Part shown: positions 8,136 through 16,915 of the stretch, piece after piece | Numbering within the stretch: the first letter of the stretch is position 1 | Layout of the letters: the number at the start of each line of letters is the position of its first letter | Origin: Elusimicrobiaceae bacterium | GTDB lineage: Bacteria > Elusimicrobiota > Elusimicrobia > Elusimicrobiales > Elusimicrobiaceae | Assembly: GCA_017525025.1 (NCBI GenBank) | Contig: JAFXUJ010000010.1 | Coordinates: 1 to 64,000 of the forward strand | Direction of reading: 5' to 3' | DNA: 64,000 nt | Translations under genes and position numbers: made by a program | The notes under the pieces: generated by a model | Databases searched by the model: none | What the model saw: only the letters and a program-made list of their open reading frames with translations | Told to the model about the DNA's origin: nothing

Positions 8136-9030
8136 AGTCATTCCACCAGTCAAAATAATTAAAGAACTGATACGGATATTTTATACAAAATTGTGTTAAA
8201 CCGTCTATAAATTGTTGGGCATATGGTTGATAATGTTGTTTAGAGGGCCCCTCATCTTCCACATAAATCGGATTGAATACCCAGCTGGCTAATTTTCCTA
8301 TCCCTTCCCACGGGAAAAAAGCTATCACCACAGGTGCTTGCGTAGCCGCCGCTAACCGATAGAAACTATACGGTACGCGTATCTTTCCCCCTAAAAAATC
8401 CACTTCCACGGCATTTTGCGGATTACCAAACACCCGGTCCGCCATAGCGCATACAATTTCCCCCCGGCTAAGTGCCGCCATCATTTCCGGCACGCCGCCC
8501 AACGGCTCTGCCGGATTAATAAAGGTAAAGGGAGCTTCTTTCCCGCTGTGTTGCGCCACCGTTTTATCATTATCTTTTGGATTCCGGTAATACAAAATAT
8601 GCATGGGTGTATTCAAAAATTGCATACAGTTAACGGCACTCTGCCAACACCCGACGTGAGCCGTCAGCAATAAAAGTCCTTTACCTTGCTTAATAAGGCG
8701 CTCACACGTTTGGCGGGCTTGCGGATCTGCCTTAAATTCCGCCGCACCTAAAATACCCAGTGCCGCACGATCCACCAATGTCCGCCCAAAGGTAAGATTA
8801 AGACGAAAAGTATGCTTAAAAAAATCCCATTTTGTTTGAGGATCAAACCGGCGCATTACATAGGCCCGGGATTTATCCCGCACCGACGGGTACAAACAAT
8901 ACACCAACACCAACGGGTACAAAAACAGATACGCGAGGGGCCTTCCCCCCAAGGAAATCAAGGCATATACAAAGCGATGTTTAAAACGCGAAGCCAAGCT
9001 ACGGCCGGTTCTTTCTTCATACGCGTTCAT
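8113..9030 (-). CDS. LpxL/HtrB-type lysophospholipid acyltransferase
   Basis: The 305-residue product is a bacterial lipid A acyltransferase family member. It has an N-terminal hydrophobic anchor (about residues 35-50), the LLLTAHVGCWQSAV block with the catalytic His, and a later ADRVFG substrate-site motif. In APE clusters, acyltransferases of this type are thought to attach the polyene to a membrane lipid or sugar anchor at the inner membrane. AGGAG precedes the ATG. It overlaps both neighbours. Lipid A biosynthesis is the alternative role, but the setting inside the polyene operon argues against it. Confidence 0.75.
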   Translation of the reverse strand: MNAYEERTGRSLASRFKHRFVYALISLGGRPLAYLFLYPLVLVYCLYPSVRDKSRAYVMRRFDPQTKWDFFKHTFRLNLTFGRTLVDRAALGILGAAEFKADPQARQTCERLIKQGKGLLLLTAHVGCWQSAVNCMQFLNTPMHILYYRNPKDNDKTVAQHSGKEAPFTFINPAEPLGGVPEMMAALSRGEIVCAMADRVFGNPQNAVEVDFLGGKIRVPYSFYRLAAATQAPVVIAFFPWEGIGKLASWVFNPIYVEDEGPSKQHYQPYAQQFIDGLTQFCIKYPYQFFNYFDWWNDYATTNNR

Positions 9031-10189
9031 GTAAACTCCTACGTAATCCCCACCCCAACGCGGCCACTACCAAAAAAACAATTCCGGCTAAACACGGAGC
9101 TACCACCAAAGATCCCAAGATCCACTCCCACACGCGCTGCAAGGCCTGTTTGCCCAAGGTGGTCATAGAAAATTCGGTAAGCCAATGCCCGTGACGTAAA
9201 AAATACCCAACCTCAATACACAAAGCCGGCACAAAAGGACCGATACACAATTTTTCAAAAGTAAGGCTAATCAAGCGGTTTAAATTCCACCAGCCCATTC
9301 CCCAAAACAACCACACTTGCCGAATCCCGACAAAAGCAACAGAACCGCAAAAAGTCCCCCAAGCGGCCGAAACCGCATTACGTAACGTACTGCCCGGAGT
9401 TGCCAAATTTTCCTTCAGCGTTTGCCAATAACTTTTTCGGATAAGATTTCCTTCTACTTGTTTATATTGGCGATGCGCCAACGGCAACATGGCCCGGGTG
9501 GTTAAATAGGTATTCAGTCCCGTTAAACGTAAATTATCTTTCCACTGGCTAAAATGTGAAATACGATCGCTCGTGTAAGATACCGAAACGGGAACTTCCT
9601 CTATGCTAAATCCGGCCCACAAGGCCCGCACCACAATTTCAACTTCAAAAGCATACCGTTTGCTCCATATTCGCAAAGTATTTAGCACATTTACCGGGTA
9701 GCACCGGTATCCGCTTTGAATATCTTGCACCGATTTACCCGTTTGAACATGTACCCAAAAATTGCCGAATTTACGCCCGAAACGAGAACCAAACGGTACC
9801 GTATTATCAAATTTGCGTACTCCTAAAATAAGAGAGTATGGGTGTTGCTGGGCTCCGTGAATTAAAAGCGGAACTTCTTTCGGATCGTGCTGTCCATCCG
9901 CATCAATGGTAACAATGTGGCTAAAGCCGTGTTCTCGTGCCCATGCAGCCCCGGTCAAAATGGCAGTCCCCTTGCCTTGGTTGTGCGCTTGCCGGAGGGA
10001 ATCCACTGCCAATCCTTGCAAATATGTCTCCGGTGCTTCGTCGCTGCCATCGTCCACAACTAAAACATGCGGCCATACCGCCAGGCACTGCTCGGCTACC
10101 TGTCGTAAGGTTTTCAAATGATTGTAATGCGGGATCACCACCAAGCATTTTACTTGGCTTGGAGTTGTCCTTTCTTCCACGCTTGGCAT
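9017..10189 (-). CDS. Glycosyltransferase family 2 with C-terminal DUF2062
   Basis: Residues ~14-230 form a GT2 domain: VVIPHYNH, VVDDGSD, and the metal-binding DADGQHD. Residues ~265-380 are hydrophobic and match a DUF2062-type membrane region (GTFCGSVAF, GPFVPALC). The fusion is a known architecture. It probably adds a sugar to the polyene lipid anchor at the cytoplasmic face. The start overlaps the thioesterase by 40 nt; no closer ATG is in frame. Sugar donor and acceptor cannot be read from sequence. Confidence 0.78.
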   Translation of the reverse strand: MPSVEERTTPSQVKCLVVIPHYNHLKTLRQVAEQCLAVWPHVLVVDDGSDEAPETYLQGLAVDSLRQAHNQGKGTAILTGAAWAREHGFSHIVTIDADGQHDPKEVPLLIHGAQQHPYSLILGVRKFDNTVPFGSRFGRKFGNFWVHVQTGKSVQDIQSGYRCYPVNVLNTLRIWSKRYAFEVEIVVRALWAGFSIEEVPVSVSYTSDRISHFSQWKDNLRLTGLNTYLTTRAMLPLAHRQYKQVEGNLIRKSYWQTLKENLATPGSTLRNAVSAAWGTFCGSVAFVGIRQVWLFWGMGWWNLNRLISLTFEKLCIGPFVPALCIEVGYFLRHGHWLTEFSMTTLGKQALQRVWEWILGSLVVAPCLAGIVFLVVAALGWGLRRSLHERV

Positions 10190-10620
10190 ATTTTCTCGTA
10201 AAAGGCAGGGCGTTCAAATAGCACTTGCCGATTTTTATCCATAAGTAATTGTACGCTATAACCGCGGGCCATTACTTTTTTTTGTTCATCTAAAATAGTG
10301 AAATCCACATTGAGTCGCACCGCTTCTGTATAGAATAACCGGGCCTTAACCTCATAGGTGTGTCCGTATGTCAGCGGAGCCAAATAATCCAAATGCATTT
10401 GCCGAACCGGTAAAAGGACTCCATGGTCAAAAAAATCTTTATATCCCATACCAAAAGCATTTCCAAGGACCATCCGGGCATCTTCACACATAGCTACATA
10501 ATGCCCGTGCCAAACAATTTGCATCACATCCATTTCATGAAAACGCACCGTGTGGAAAATAGATTTTTCAAGCGGTTGGGGATCTTGGGATTCTTGTTTA
10601 AAATAAATATATTGTTTCAT
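10150..10620 (-). CDS. YbgC-like hotdog-fold acyl thioesterase
   Basis: The 156-residue product is a 4HBT hotdog protein. The catalytic region reads RFHEMDVMQIVWHGHY, with the conserved Asp and the HGHY of YbgC-type thioesterases. Family members hydrolyse acyl-CoA or acyl-ACP. In this cluster it would release the finished polyene acid from ACP or clear stalled chains. Its ATG overlaps the stop of the dehydratase upstream by 4 nt (ATGA), showing coupling. Confidence 0.78.
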   Translation of the reverse strand: MKQYIYFKQESQDPQPLEKSIFHTVRFHEMDVMQIVWHGHYVAMCEDARMVLGNAFGMGYKDFFDHGVLLPVRQMHLDYLAPLTYGHTYEVKARLFYTEAVRLNVDFTILDEQKKVMARGYSVQLLMDKNRQVLFERPAFYEKICQAWKKGQLQAK

Positions 10621-10973
10621 AGAGTTTTCTCCGAAAATCTTACAATCATTTGGCTTAATTTTTTGTTATGGTTGGACTCCAGCAACTCGGCAAAATACCA
10701 CCCTTCCGGGCGTTGGGATAATTTAACTTCTATAAACGAGCCCGGTAAAACCGGGTTGATAAATTTAGCTTTTTTAATAGCTCTCACTTCTACCGATCGT
10801 CCTAACAAACGGCTGGCCGCGTCGCCGCAAAACGAGATATGACATACTGCCGGTAATAGCGGGTGCCCTTCAAAGTGGCCTTTAAAAGCCGGGAAATCTT
10901 CCCCCAATTTATATAAAACGCTATCACAAGTGGCTCTTTGATAACACGTTTTAACAGCCTCTTCTATAAACAT
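10617..10973 (-). CDS. Hotdog-fold 3-hydroxyacyl-ACP dehydratase, small (ApeI-like)
   Basis: The 118-residue product has the FabA/FabZ-type active-site block KGHFEGHPLLPAV. Its length and sequence suit the short ApeI-like dehydratases of APE clusters, which pair with a second dehydratase to create each new double bond. The second partner would be the gene at 14219-14665. It overlaps the lipoprotein gene upstream by 10 nt and the thioesterase downstream by 4 nt. Confidence 0.75.
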   Translation of the reverse strand: MFIEEAVKTCYQRATCDSVLYKLGEDFPAFKGHFEGHPLLPAVCHISFCGDAASRLLGRSVEVRAIKKAKFINPVLPGSFIEVKLSQRPEGWYFAELLESNHNKKLSQMIVRFSEKTL

Positions 10974-11380
10974 ATTCCTCCCGTTACTTCCAGCTCAAAT
11001 GTACCCCGTGCGACGCCGGATTGATGAATAATTTTCCGTTCCGGGCAAGAGATTAAAAATCGTTCACGCACCAATTCCCCCCAGGCACGAATCAACCGGT
11101 TCGGGATTTTGGCCGCACGCTCATGCACCTGTATTTGATCTTTTGATACCGTTAAATCTGCCAGTTTTAAAGCCGGTTCTGTTAAGATAATCACACGCGC
11201 TTGCGCGGAATTCGGATCGTATTGGCTAATCAGTGTAAAATAAAAACTCTGCGGTTGCAATACCCCGCTAGCCATAGAGGCCTCTTGCATGGAAACCGTT
11301 TTCGCCGGAACCGGGGCATATACCCAATGCGTTCCACAACCAAATAGAAAAATCAAACTGAGTCCAATTATTTTTTTCAT
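10964..11380 (-). CDS. Cluster lipoprotein of unknown function
   Basis: The 138-residue product begins MKKIIGLSLIFLFGCG, a lipoprotein signal with Cys at residue 15 as the lipidation site. The rest is mixed beta/alpha with no motif I recognise. Start chosen at ATG 11380, which overlaps the exporter stop by 4 nt and gives a clean signal sequence; an upstream in-frame start at 11491 would bury it. Position between exporter and dehydratase suggests a part in moving or anchoring the product at the envelope (inference). Confidence 0.7.
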   Translation of the reverse strand: MKKIIGLSLIFLFGCGTHWVYAPVPAKTVSMQEASMASGVLQPQSFYFTLISQYDPNSAQARVIILTEPALKLADLTVSKDQIQVHERAAKIPNRLIRAWGELVRERFLISCPERKIIHQSGVARGTFELEVTGGICL

Positions 11381-13638
11381 ACGCCATGCTTCCACAAAGA
11401 CGGCAATATAAATAATGATACCAATACCGTGCCCCCAATTCCAACTAATGCACAAATCCCCATCATAAACAAAACGGCATGTTTGGCACAAACAAGCACG
11501 CCAAAACCGGCTAACGTGGATAAACCGGCAGCCAGCAGGGCTCGCGCAGGGTATAACCGCATAAACTCTTCTTGCCGGGAACGATATTTTATCAACTGGA
11601 AAATCGCATAATCCAACCCCAAGCCGATAAGAAGCGGCAGGAAAATAAGTCCAAATAAATTAAGTTGTATCTTACACAAGGCCAAAAACCCAAACAGGAA
11701 ACTCCCCCCTAACAGGACGGGAATGAAACAAAGCAATGTTTCTTTTACGTTTCTAAATAATAACCACACAGCTATCAGATTCAACAACAAAGCCAAACAA
11801 ACTACTGTTATTGCCTCTTTTTTAACGCTTCGCACCAGATTTGTTTGCAACGCAGATCCGGAAATAAAAACAGTTTGTTTTCCATCGGCAAGTTGCGCAT
11901 AAGTAACTTCATTAGGAACTATATTGACCACCCCATACAGGGTATTTGAAATTTTAACTAACGGATTATACCAAGCGGAAAAATCAAACGAAGAAATTTC
12001 GGAAACGTTTTGCAACCACGTCCAAAAAGGAGCAAAGGCCTGCGTATTAAATCCTTTCTGTTGCGCGGCTGTTTGCAAGGAAAGTTGCACGGCATTTTGG
12101 CGCGACGAATCCCAAAACTTTTTCCAACGGTTCCAATTTCCTTCTCGGGTTTTGGCGGATACAAAAAGAGTTGCAAGAGGCAACCCATGAGGGACTTTTA
12201 AGGATACTAATTCATTGTTAACCAGAGCTTCTTCGGGCGTTTTGCCCAAGGCAAACAGCAAAGCTCCGCGGTTAGATGGGAATAGTCGTTCCGCGATTTG
12301 TTTATCTTTCACAAAGGCAGGAGAGGTGGAATTTAAATCGTTCAAGTCGGCACTTACCGACAAATGGGTAATACCCCAAATTCCAAATGCCAGCAAAAGA
12401 ATACTAACCCAAACCGCCCATCTAAAAGGTAAAGAATTGATCTCGGGCTGGCGGGTTTTCATACCGGAAAAAGCGGATATTCTAAAATAACCGGGTAATA
12501 CCCGTACAGATATGAAAAAGGCCAAAGACAACGCAATAAGGGCAAACACGGCGATTTGTCTAAACACTTCGATAGAAGAAAACAACAGCGCAATAAAACA
12601 CATACCCGAGGTTAAGAAATTACACCACAAATGTTTAGATATCTTAGATACGGCAGATTTAGCTTCTATCTTGGTTTGCTGTAAGGCAAAATAAATATAA
12701 ATAGCATAGTCTACCGATAATCCCACCACTACGCTGCCAAACCCCAATGTAATGCCGCTGATATGCCCGAAAATCAACTGTGTCATCCAAGCCGCCGGCG
12801 GAAGAACCAACAAAGGGAGCAAATACACCAGCAGAGCTCTTTTGGTGCGGAAAAAACATATAAAAATAAAGAGGAGACAAATAATCCCGGTTACACTGAC
12901 AACGAACAAATCCCGTTTAATGAGAGAGACATTTTCCAGCGTATAGCGCATTCCCCCTACAAAAAACGTACGCGCACCCGGTGGCAATGTCGCTTGCCGT
13001 TGAGTAAAAAACTGTTGGAGTTTTTGTGCGGCCTTGATATCGGATACCGCGGTAGCGGCATCATATAGCGCGGCCACTTCGTTTCCATGCTCATTGGACA
13101 AAAAACCATTTGTATAATTTAATGATTGCACCCCCTGCCCGATTTCGCGCCATTTATTCAATACAATTTCCGTTAAATTAAACGGATCTTGAGCCATTTT
13201 TTGAACAGTAAATATACTTTGAAATGAAAATAATTCCTCGTAGTAATTGGCAATTTGCCGGGTAATCACCGGCAAAGAGATTTTTTCTTCGGTTTCTTGT
13301 TGAATTTGGGGTGAAAAAAGGCCCGGCAAAGCAGAAAGAACATTTAACACCAAGTTATCCGTCGGCTGCGCCGGGAATTTAATAAAACCGGCCTGAGATA
13401 ATTCTTCCCGCACGCTCTCCGCTATTTCTTGGGCTTGTTCTTGGGAAGGAGCCTGTGTAATAACAATCAATTTTTGGCTAAGCGGAGAATGTTCAAAAAG
13501 GGAAACCGACTGTTTAATCGATTGAGGCACCAATGCCAGTATATTTTCTTCTACCGAGCCGCACCATACTCCTACTATGCCCACCAACATAAAAGCGACA
13601 AAACCCGTCAGTTTACCATGCCGGCGCCATATACTCAT
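11377..13638 (-). CDS. MMPL/RND-superfamily exporter of the APE-like cluster
   Basis: The 753-residue product is a two-fold-repeat RND-type protein. It has an N-terminal membrane segment (about 8-26), a periplasmic loop to ~240, and a five-to-six-helix bundle with VVGLSVDYAIYIYFA. A second loop is followed by a matching bundle with IGLGLDYAIFQL. The two GLxxDYA motifs are the conserved proton-relay helices. Proteins of this type are constant members of aryl polyene clusters and are thought to export the lipid-linked pigment across the inner membrane. It is coupled to the LolA-like gene by ATGA. Confidence 0.82.
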   Translation of the reverse strand: MSIWRRHGKLTGFVAFMLVGIVGVWCGSVEENILALVPQSIKQSVSLFEHSPLSQKLIVITQAPSQEQAQEIAESVREELSQAGFIKFPAQPTDNLVLNVLSALPGLFSPQIQQETEEKISLPVITRQIANYYEELFSFQSIFTVQKMAQDPFNLTEIVLNKWREIGQGVQSLNYTNGFLSNEHGNEVAALYDAATAVSDIKAAQKLQQFFTQRQATLPPGARTFFVGGMRYTLENVSLIKRDLFVVSVTGIICLLFIFICFFRTKRALLVYLLPLLVLPPAAWMTQLIFGHISGITLGFGSVVVGLSVDYAIYIYFALQQTKIEAKSAVSKISKHLWCNFLTSGMCFIALLFSSIEVFRQIAVFALIALSLAFFISVRVLPGYFRISAFSGMKTRQPEINSLPFRWAVWVSILLLAFGIWGITHLSVSADLNDLNSTSPAFVKDKQIAERLFPSNRGALLFALGKTPEEALVNNELVSLKVPHGLPLATLFVSAKTREGNWNRWKKFWDSSRQNAVQLSLQTAAQQKGFNTQAFAPFWTWLQNVSEISSFDFSAWYNPLVKISNTLYGVVNIVPNEVTYAQLADGKQTVFISGSALQTNLVRSVKKEAITVVCLALLLNLIAVWLLFRNVKETLLCFIPVLLGGSFLFGFLALCKIQLNLFGLIFLPLLIGLGLDYAIFQLIKYRSRQEEFMRLYPARALLAAGLSTLAGFGVLVCAKHAVLFMMGICALVGIGGTVLVSLFILPSLWKHGV

Positions 13639-14222
13639 TGAAATACCTCTGCTGAAAGATCGGGGTTAATTTGTGTTTGATTAAATTTCCACACGATAAA
13701 ATCACCGGAAGGTTCTTCCATCTTAACTTGTGTCACAACGCGCACGTCTTTTTCATCCAACCACACGGTAATTTTTTTGACTACTTTATGCTCTTTCAAC
13801 AGCGGCACAAAAGTAATTTTAGAACCGTTAAGCGTAATTTGGTAATTTTTTTGCAAGGAATCAAAATCAAGGGTTAGCCACACTAACATTTCCGCCATGA
13901 ACATACGTCCCATGGCAGATTCAACGGGCTTTTTAAGCGGACCTTGCAACCGATATACTTTCTCTTTTTCAATTAAAAAGCCATTTTCAAATGGTTTCTT
14001 ATATTGCCAACGCAGTTTTTGTGTATTTTTATCAAAAGCCAAAGTTCCCTCACTTTGAATGGGTTGGCTCAGTAAAGACAAATGTTTTTCTTCTGTAAAA
14101 TTACTTTGCAACGTTTGCACCGCGTTAATTTGTTTGGCATAGCTTTGCAACGAGGAAACTTCTTGCTGTGCCCAAGCAAGAGTAAAAAATAATCCCAAAA
14201 ATAAGCTTAAACCATATTTCAT
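13635..14222 (-). CDS. LolA-like periplasmic carrier
   Basis: The 195-residue product has a signal peptide ending LAWAQQ, then a LolA-type beta-barrel half-fold with SNFTEEKHLSLLSQPIQSEG and FDKNTQKLRWQYKKP. LolA relatives carry lipids or lipoproteins through the periplasm. In APE clusters this one is thought to hand the lipid-linked polyene from the MMPL exporter to the outer membrane. Start at ATG 14222 gives the signal peptide and overlaps the upstream stop by 4 nt. It is not necessarily the housekeeping LolA. Confidence 0.78.
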   Translation of the reverse strand: MKYGLSLFLGLFFTLAWAQQEVSSLQSYAKQINAVQTLQSNFTEEKHLSLLSQPIQSEGTLAFDKNTQKLRWQYKKPFENGFLIEKEKVYRLQGPLKKPVESAMGRMFMAEMLVWLTLDFDSLQKNYQITLNGSKITFVPLLKEHKVVKKITVWLDEKDVRVVTQVKMEEPSGDFIVWKFNQTQINPDLSAEVFQ

Positions 14223-14665
14223 AATGTTTGTGTGGGGGCTTTTCCTTGCCACATAAAAATATAGACGGTAACTTGTGCTAATTTAGTTCCGTTACAAAAA
14301 ATTTCCCCTCGTACAATGTGGGTATCAAAACATTCATCTATCTTTTCCGATTGAATTGTCAATCTGTCGCCGACGAGAGCCGAAGCAAAAACTTCCATGT
14401 CACGCAAGCTTGCCAAATATCCACCGCCATCTATGGTAAGTCCCTTTTGGGTACGTCTGTACGCTTCACACACACCAAAACCTTGTGCCACGAGTTCGCA
14501 ACAAGTTTCCGGCAGCAAGGTACCATCCGGACGTAAAAACAAGTGATCCGGCCCAATAAGTGCCTCTGCCGCCCCTGTTTTTTCTTGCACATCCAACACC
14601 CGGCTCACCCACAACATAGGGGGCCGGTGCGGAACAAGTGAAGTAACTTCAGGATATGTAGCCAT
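14219..14665 (-). CDS. Hotdog-fold dehydratase, ApeP-like
   Basis: The 148-residue product starts with VTSLVPHRPPMLWVSRVLD, where His is the catalytic residue position of FabZ/ApeP-type dehydratases. A conserved acidic helix follows (PETCCELVAQGFGV). It is expected to work as a heterodimer with the small dehydratase at 10617-10973 to dehydrate 3-hydroxyacyl-ACP. It lies 5 nt after the acyltransferase stop. Confidence 0.72.
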   Translation of the reverse strand: MATYPEVTSLVPHRPPMLWVSRVLDVQEKTGAAEALIGPDHLFLRPDGTLLPETCCELVAQGFGVCEAYRRTQKGLTIDGGGYLASLRDMEVFASALVGDRLTIQSEKIDECFDTHIVRGEIFCNGTKLAQVTVYIFMWQGKAPTQTL

Positions 14666-14670
14666 ATGAA

Positions 14671-15405
14671 TTAAAGTCTTTCTTTGGTTTCCTCGTTAAA
14701 AAAATCCATTATTTGTTTTTTGGCCGCTTGCGCCATGTGCAAATGGCCCAACTCGCCGACGTAATCTTTAGGGGACATCACCGGGAACATTTTAAGAACC
14801 AAGCGCGCCGGTTCAATCATTATCTTCCCAGCCGGAAGCATTTTTTGGGTACCGGCAATACCCACCGGCACCACCGGTAAATTAAGTTCCTTAGCCAAAT
14901 AAAACGCCCCGCTTTTAAATCTTGCTTGCGGGTCTTTGCGGGAACCCTGCGGAAAAAATACAATATCGCACCCCTTTTCCACCGCATTTTTGCACCGAGC
15001 TAATATTTCCTCGGGTGTCGTTGTTTCGGCATCTATGTAGCCGGCTCCATTCATTACGTAGCGGAAAAACGGCAACTTAAACACCCACCCCTTCGTGATA
15101 TAAACGATATTATCAAACCCGAAAGCACTAATCGTATACAAATCTATCGCCGACGCATGATTGGCTACAATCACACAACTTCCCGCGGGCCGGGTTTGTT
15201 TTTCCACGTGCAAACCTTTACTGGCCAAGCGTGCCAAAAAAACAATCCCGCGAGATTGAATATACACAAATTTACGCACGGCTCTATCCCGGTTGGAAAA
15301 GGTGAGCCATAAAAAAGGAGCTGCCAGGATAGTGGAAATAACCAGCCAACCGATTGCAGCCCCTCCAATAACAACGGTGTTAAAACCGGTACGTAAACAA
15401 TCCAT
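14671..15405 (-). CDS. PlsC-type 1-acylglycerol-3-phosphate acyltransferase
   Basis: The 244-residue membrane protein has an N-terminal helix (about 9-33) and the PlsC motifs NHASAIDLY (catalytic His and Asp) and FFPQGSRKD (acceptor binding). A third motif is VPVGIAGT. It transfers an acyl chain from ACP to a lysophospholipid-like acceptor. Inside this cluster it may attach the polyene to its membrane anchor, alongside the LpxL-type enzyme at 8113-9030. One nt separates it from the ACP gene. Confidence 0.78.
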   Translation of the reverse strand: MDCLRTGFNTVVIGGAAIGWLVISTILAAPFLWLTFSNRDRAVRKFVYIQSRGIVFLARLASKGLHVEKQTRPAGSCVIVANHASAIDLYTISAFGFDNIVYITKGWVFKLPFFRYVMNGAGYIDAETTTPEEILARCKNAVEKGCDIVFFPQGSRKDPQARFKSGAFYLAKELNLPVVPVGIAGTQKMLPAGKIMIEPARLVLKMFPVMSPKDYVGELGHLHMAQAAKKQIMDFFNEETKERL

Positions 15406-15406
15406 A

Positions 15407-15667
15407 TTATTGATGATGGGTTTTGGCTAGTTTTTCAATAAAATCATATAAATCATTTAAGGTAACGATTGTACGTAAATCATATCCTTGGCGCAAAGTA
15501 ACACCAAATTTCTGTTCCAATACAACCACCATATCTACCGCATCCAAACTATCCAAGCACAGATCATCTTTCAGTTGAGCCGTAGGCACCAGTTGCTCGT
15601 CTTTGAATTCAAACTCTTTTTTAAGAGCTTCATTTGTTTGTTTTATAATTTCTTCTCGTGTTATCAC
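15407..15667 (-). CDS. Acyl carrier protein 2 of the APE-like cluster
   Basis: The 86-residue product has the phosphopantetheine motif LCLDSLDAVDM. It overlaps the ketosynthase upstream by 4 nt. Two distinct ACPs, each adjacent to a different ketosynthase, is the arrangement seen in APE clusters. One ACP may take the starter and the other the extension steps; which is which cannot be read here. Confidence 0.83.
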   Translation of the reverse strand: MITREEIIKQTNEALKKEFEFKDEQLVPTAQLKDDLCLDSLDAVDMVVVLEQKFGVTLRQGYDLRTIVTLNDLYDFIEKLAKTHHQ

Positions 15668-16884
15668 AGGGGTCTCCTAAGAAGTAGCGAACAGTTATTA
15701 CCACCGATAGCAAAACTGTTCTTCATAATAATTTTTAAAGGGGTATTATTTATTTGTGTGTTATATTGTAAAGGAGCGCATCTCTCATCTACTTGGTTCA
15801 AATTACGAGTAGGTAAAATTTGTTGATTTCTTAACATTTCCACACAGGCAATACTCTCTAAACTGCCGCTTGCACCCATCGTATGACCGATATGGCCTTT
15901 TAAACTATTGATTTTTAAATTGCGGCCAAATACCTCACGGGCGGCTTGTGTTTCCGCAATATCACCGGCGATAGTGCCCGTGGCATGTGCGTTTAATAAA
16001 TCCACTTCTTCGGCCTTCACGTGCGCGGATTCCAACGCCCCTTCCATACATTTTTGTAATGTTTCGGCCGAAGGATATGCCATATTTTCCGTTTCGGTAT
16101 TAGCATAAAAGCCAAGTACTTCCGCCAAAATAGGCACCCCTCGTTTTAGTGCGCTTTGTTTAGTTTCCATAAACACCAAGCCACACCCTTCCGAAACTAC
16201 AAGCCCGGTCCGCGTAGCGTCAAACGGACGGCATGCCAAGGCCGGATTATCATTAGAATTTTTAGAGGTTGCCTGCATAATATCAAAGCAAGCACTAAAC
16301 ATGGGGTGGTATTCTTCCGTTCCGCCACACAAAGCTTGTGTAACAAGTCCTTGCCGAATAGCCAAAAATCCTAAGCCCATATTCATAAGCCCCGTTGCGC
16401 AAGCTTCACTTCCCCCCATAGCGGGGCCGTTTATTTTAAGGGCTTGACATACCGCCGCAAGCGGCGAATGATTCATAATTTGTAAAAAATCGGATGTTTT
16501 AATAAGCTCTAAGTGCGCCCCTTGGCTATACTTAGTAAGTTCCATCCACACGGAAATACTATTGAGCGTAGACCCCATAAAAAAGCCAAGTTGTTCGGGT
16601 GCTATCTCGTAACCGGCTTGTTTAAGTGCTTCTTGCGCGGCACAGTAGGCATATAAACCCATACGGCTCATGCTGCGGCGGTACTTGCGCGGGATAAAAG
16701 AGTAATCGGTATCCGGAACCGTGGCTGCCACTTTTGTATTCACCATGGGCAACGCTTCTAATTCTTGCACGGTATGTATACAATTTTTGGCAGATAACAA
16801 CCCCTCCCACAGGGTTTGCACACCCGCCCCATAAGGAGAAACTGCCCCCATTCCCGTAATGACTACCGCATTAGAATCGTCCAT
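15664..16884 (-). CDS. Beta-ketoacyl-ACP synthase 2 (FabF/ApeR-like)
   Basis: The 406-residue product has the full triad: Cys in GSEACATGLMN, His in NAHATGTIAGD, and His in KGHIGHTMGASG. Its placement next to the reductase and ACP2 suggests it does the first condensation of starter and malonyl-ACP, while the ketosynthase:chain-length-factor pair elongates. The ATG at 16884 has no Shine-Dalgarno. It sits 6 nt after an extended -10 box (16891-16899), so this gene may also be read from its own leaderless transcript inside the operon. Confidence 0.82.
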   Translation of the reverse strand: MDDSNAVVITGMGAVSPYGAGVQTLWEGLLSAKNCIHTVQELEALPMVNTKVAATVPDTDYSFIPRKYRRSMSRMGLYAYCAAQEALKQAGYEIAPEQLGFFMGSTLNSISVWMELTKYSQGAHLELIKTSDFLQIMNHSPLAAVCQALKINGPAMGGSEACATGLMNMGLGFLAIRQGLVTQALCGGTEEYHPMFSACFDIMQATSKNSNDNPALACRPFDATRTGLVVSEGCGLVFMETKQSALKRGVPILAEVLGFYANTETENMAYPSAETLQKCMEGALESAHVKAEEVDLLNAHATGTIAGDIAETQAAREVFGRNLKINSLKGHIGHTMGASGSLESIACVEMLRNQQILPTRNLNQVDERCAPLQYNTQINNTPLKIIMKNSFAIGGNNCSLLLRRPL

Positions 16885-16890
16885 ACTCGT

Positions 16891-16899
16891 ATTATAGCA
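16891..16899 (-). promoter_or_regulatory. Internal extended -10 promoter, leaderless start of ketosynthase 2
   Basis: On the minus strand TGC-TATAAT is followed by 6 nt and the ATG of the gene at 15664-16884. No good -35 is present, which an extended -10 can tolerate. Confidence 0.5.
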
Positions 16900-16915
16900 A
16901 TTTGCCGGCCGGCCA

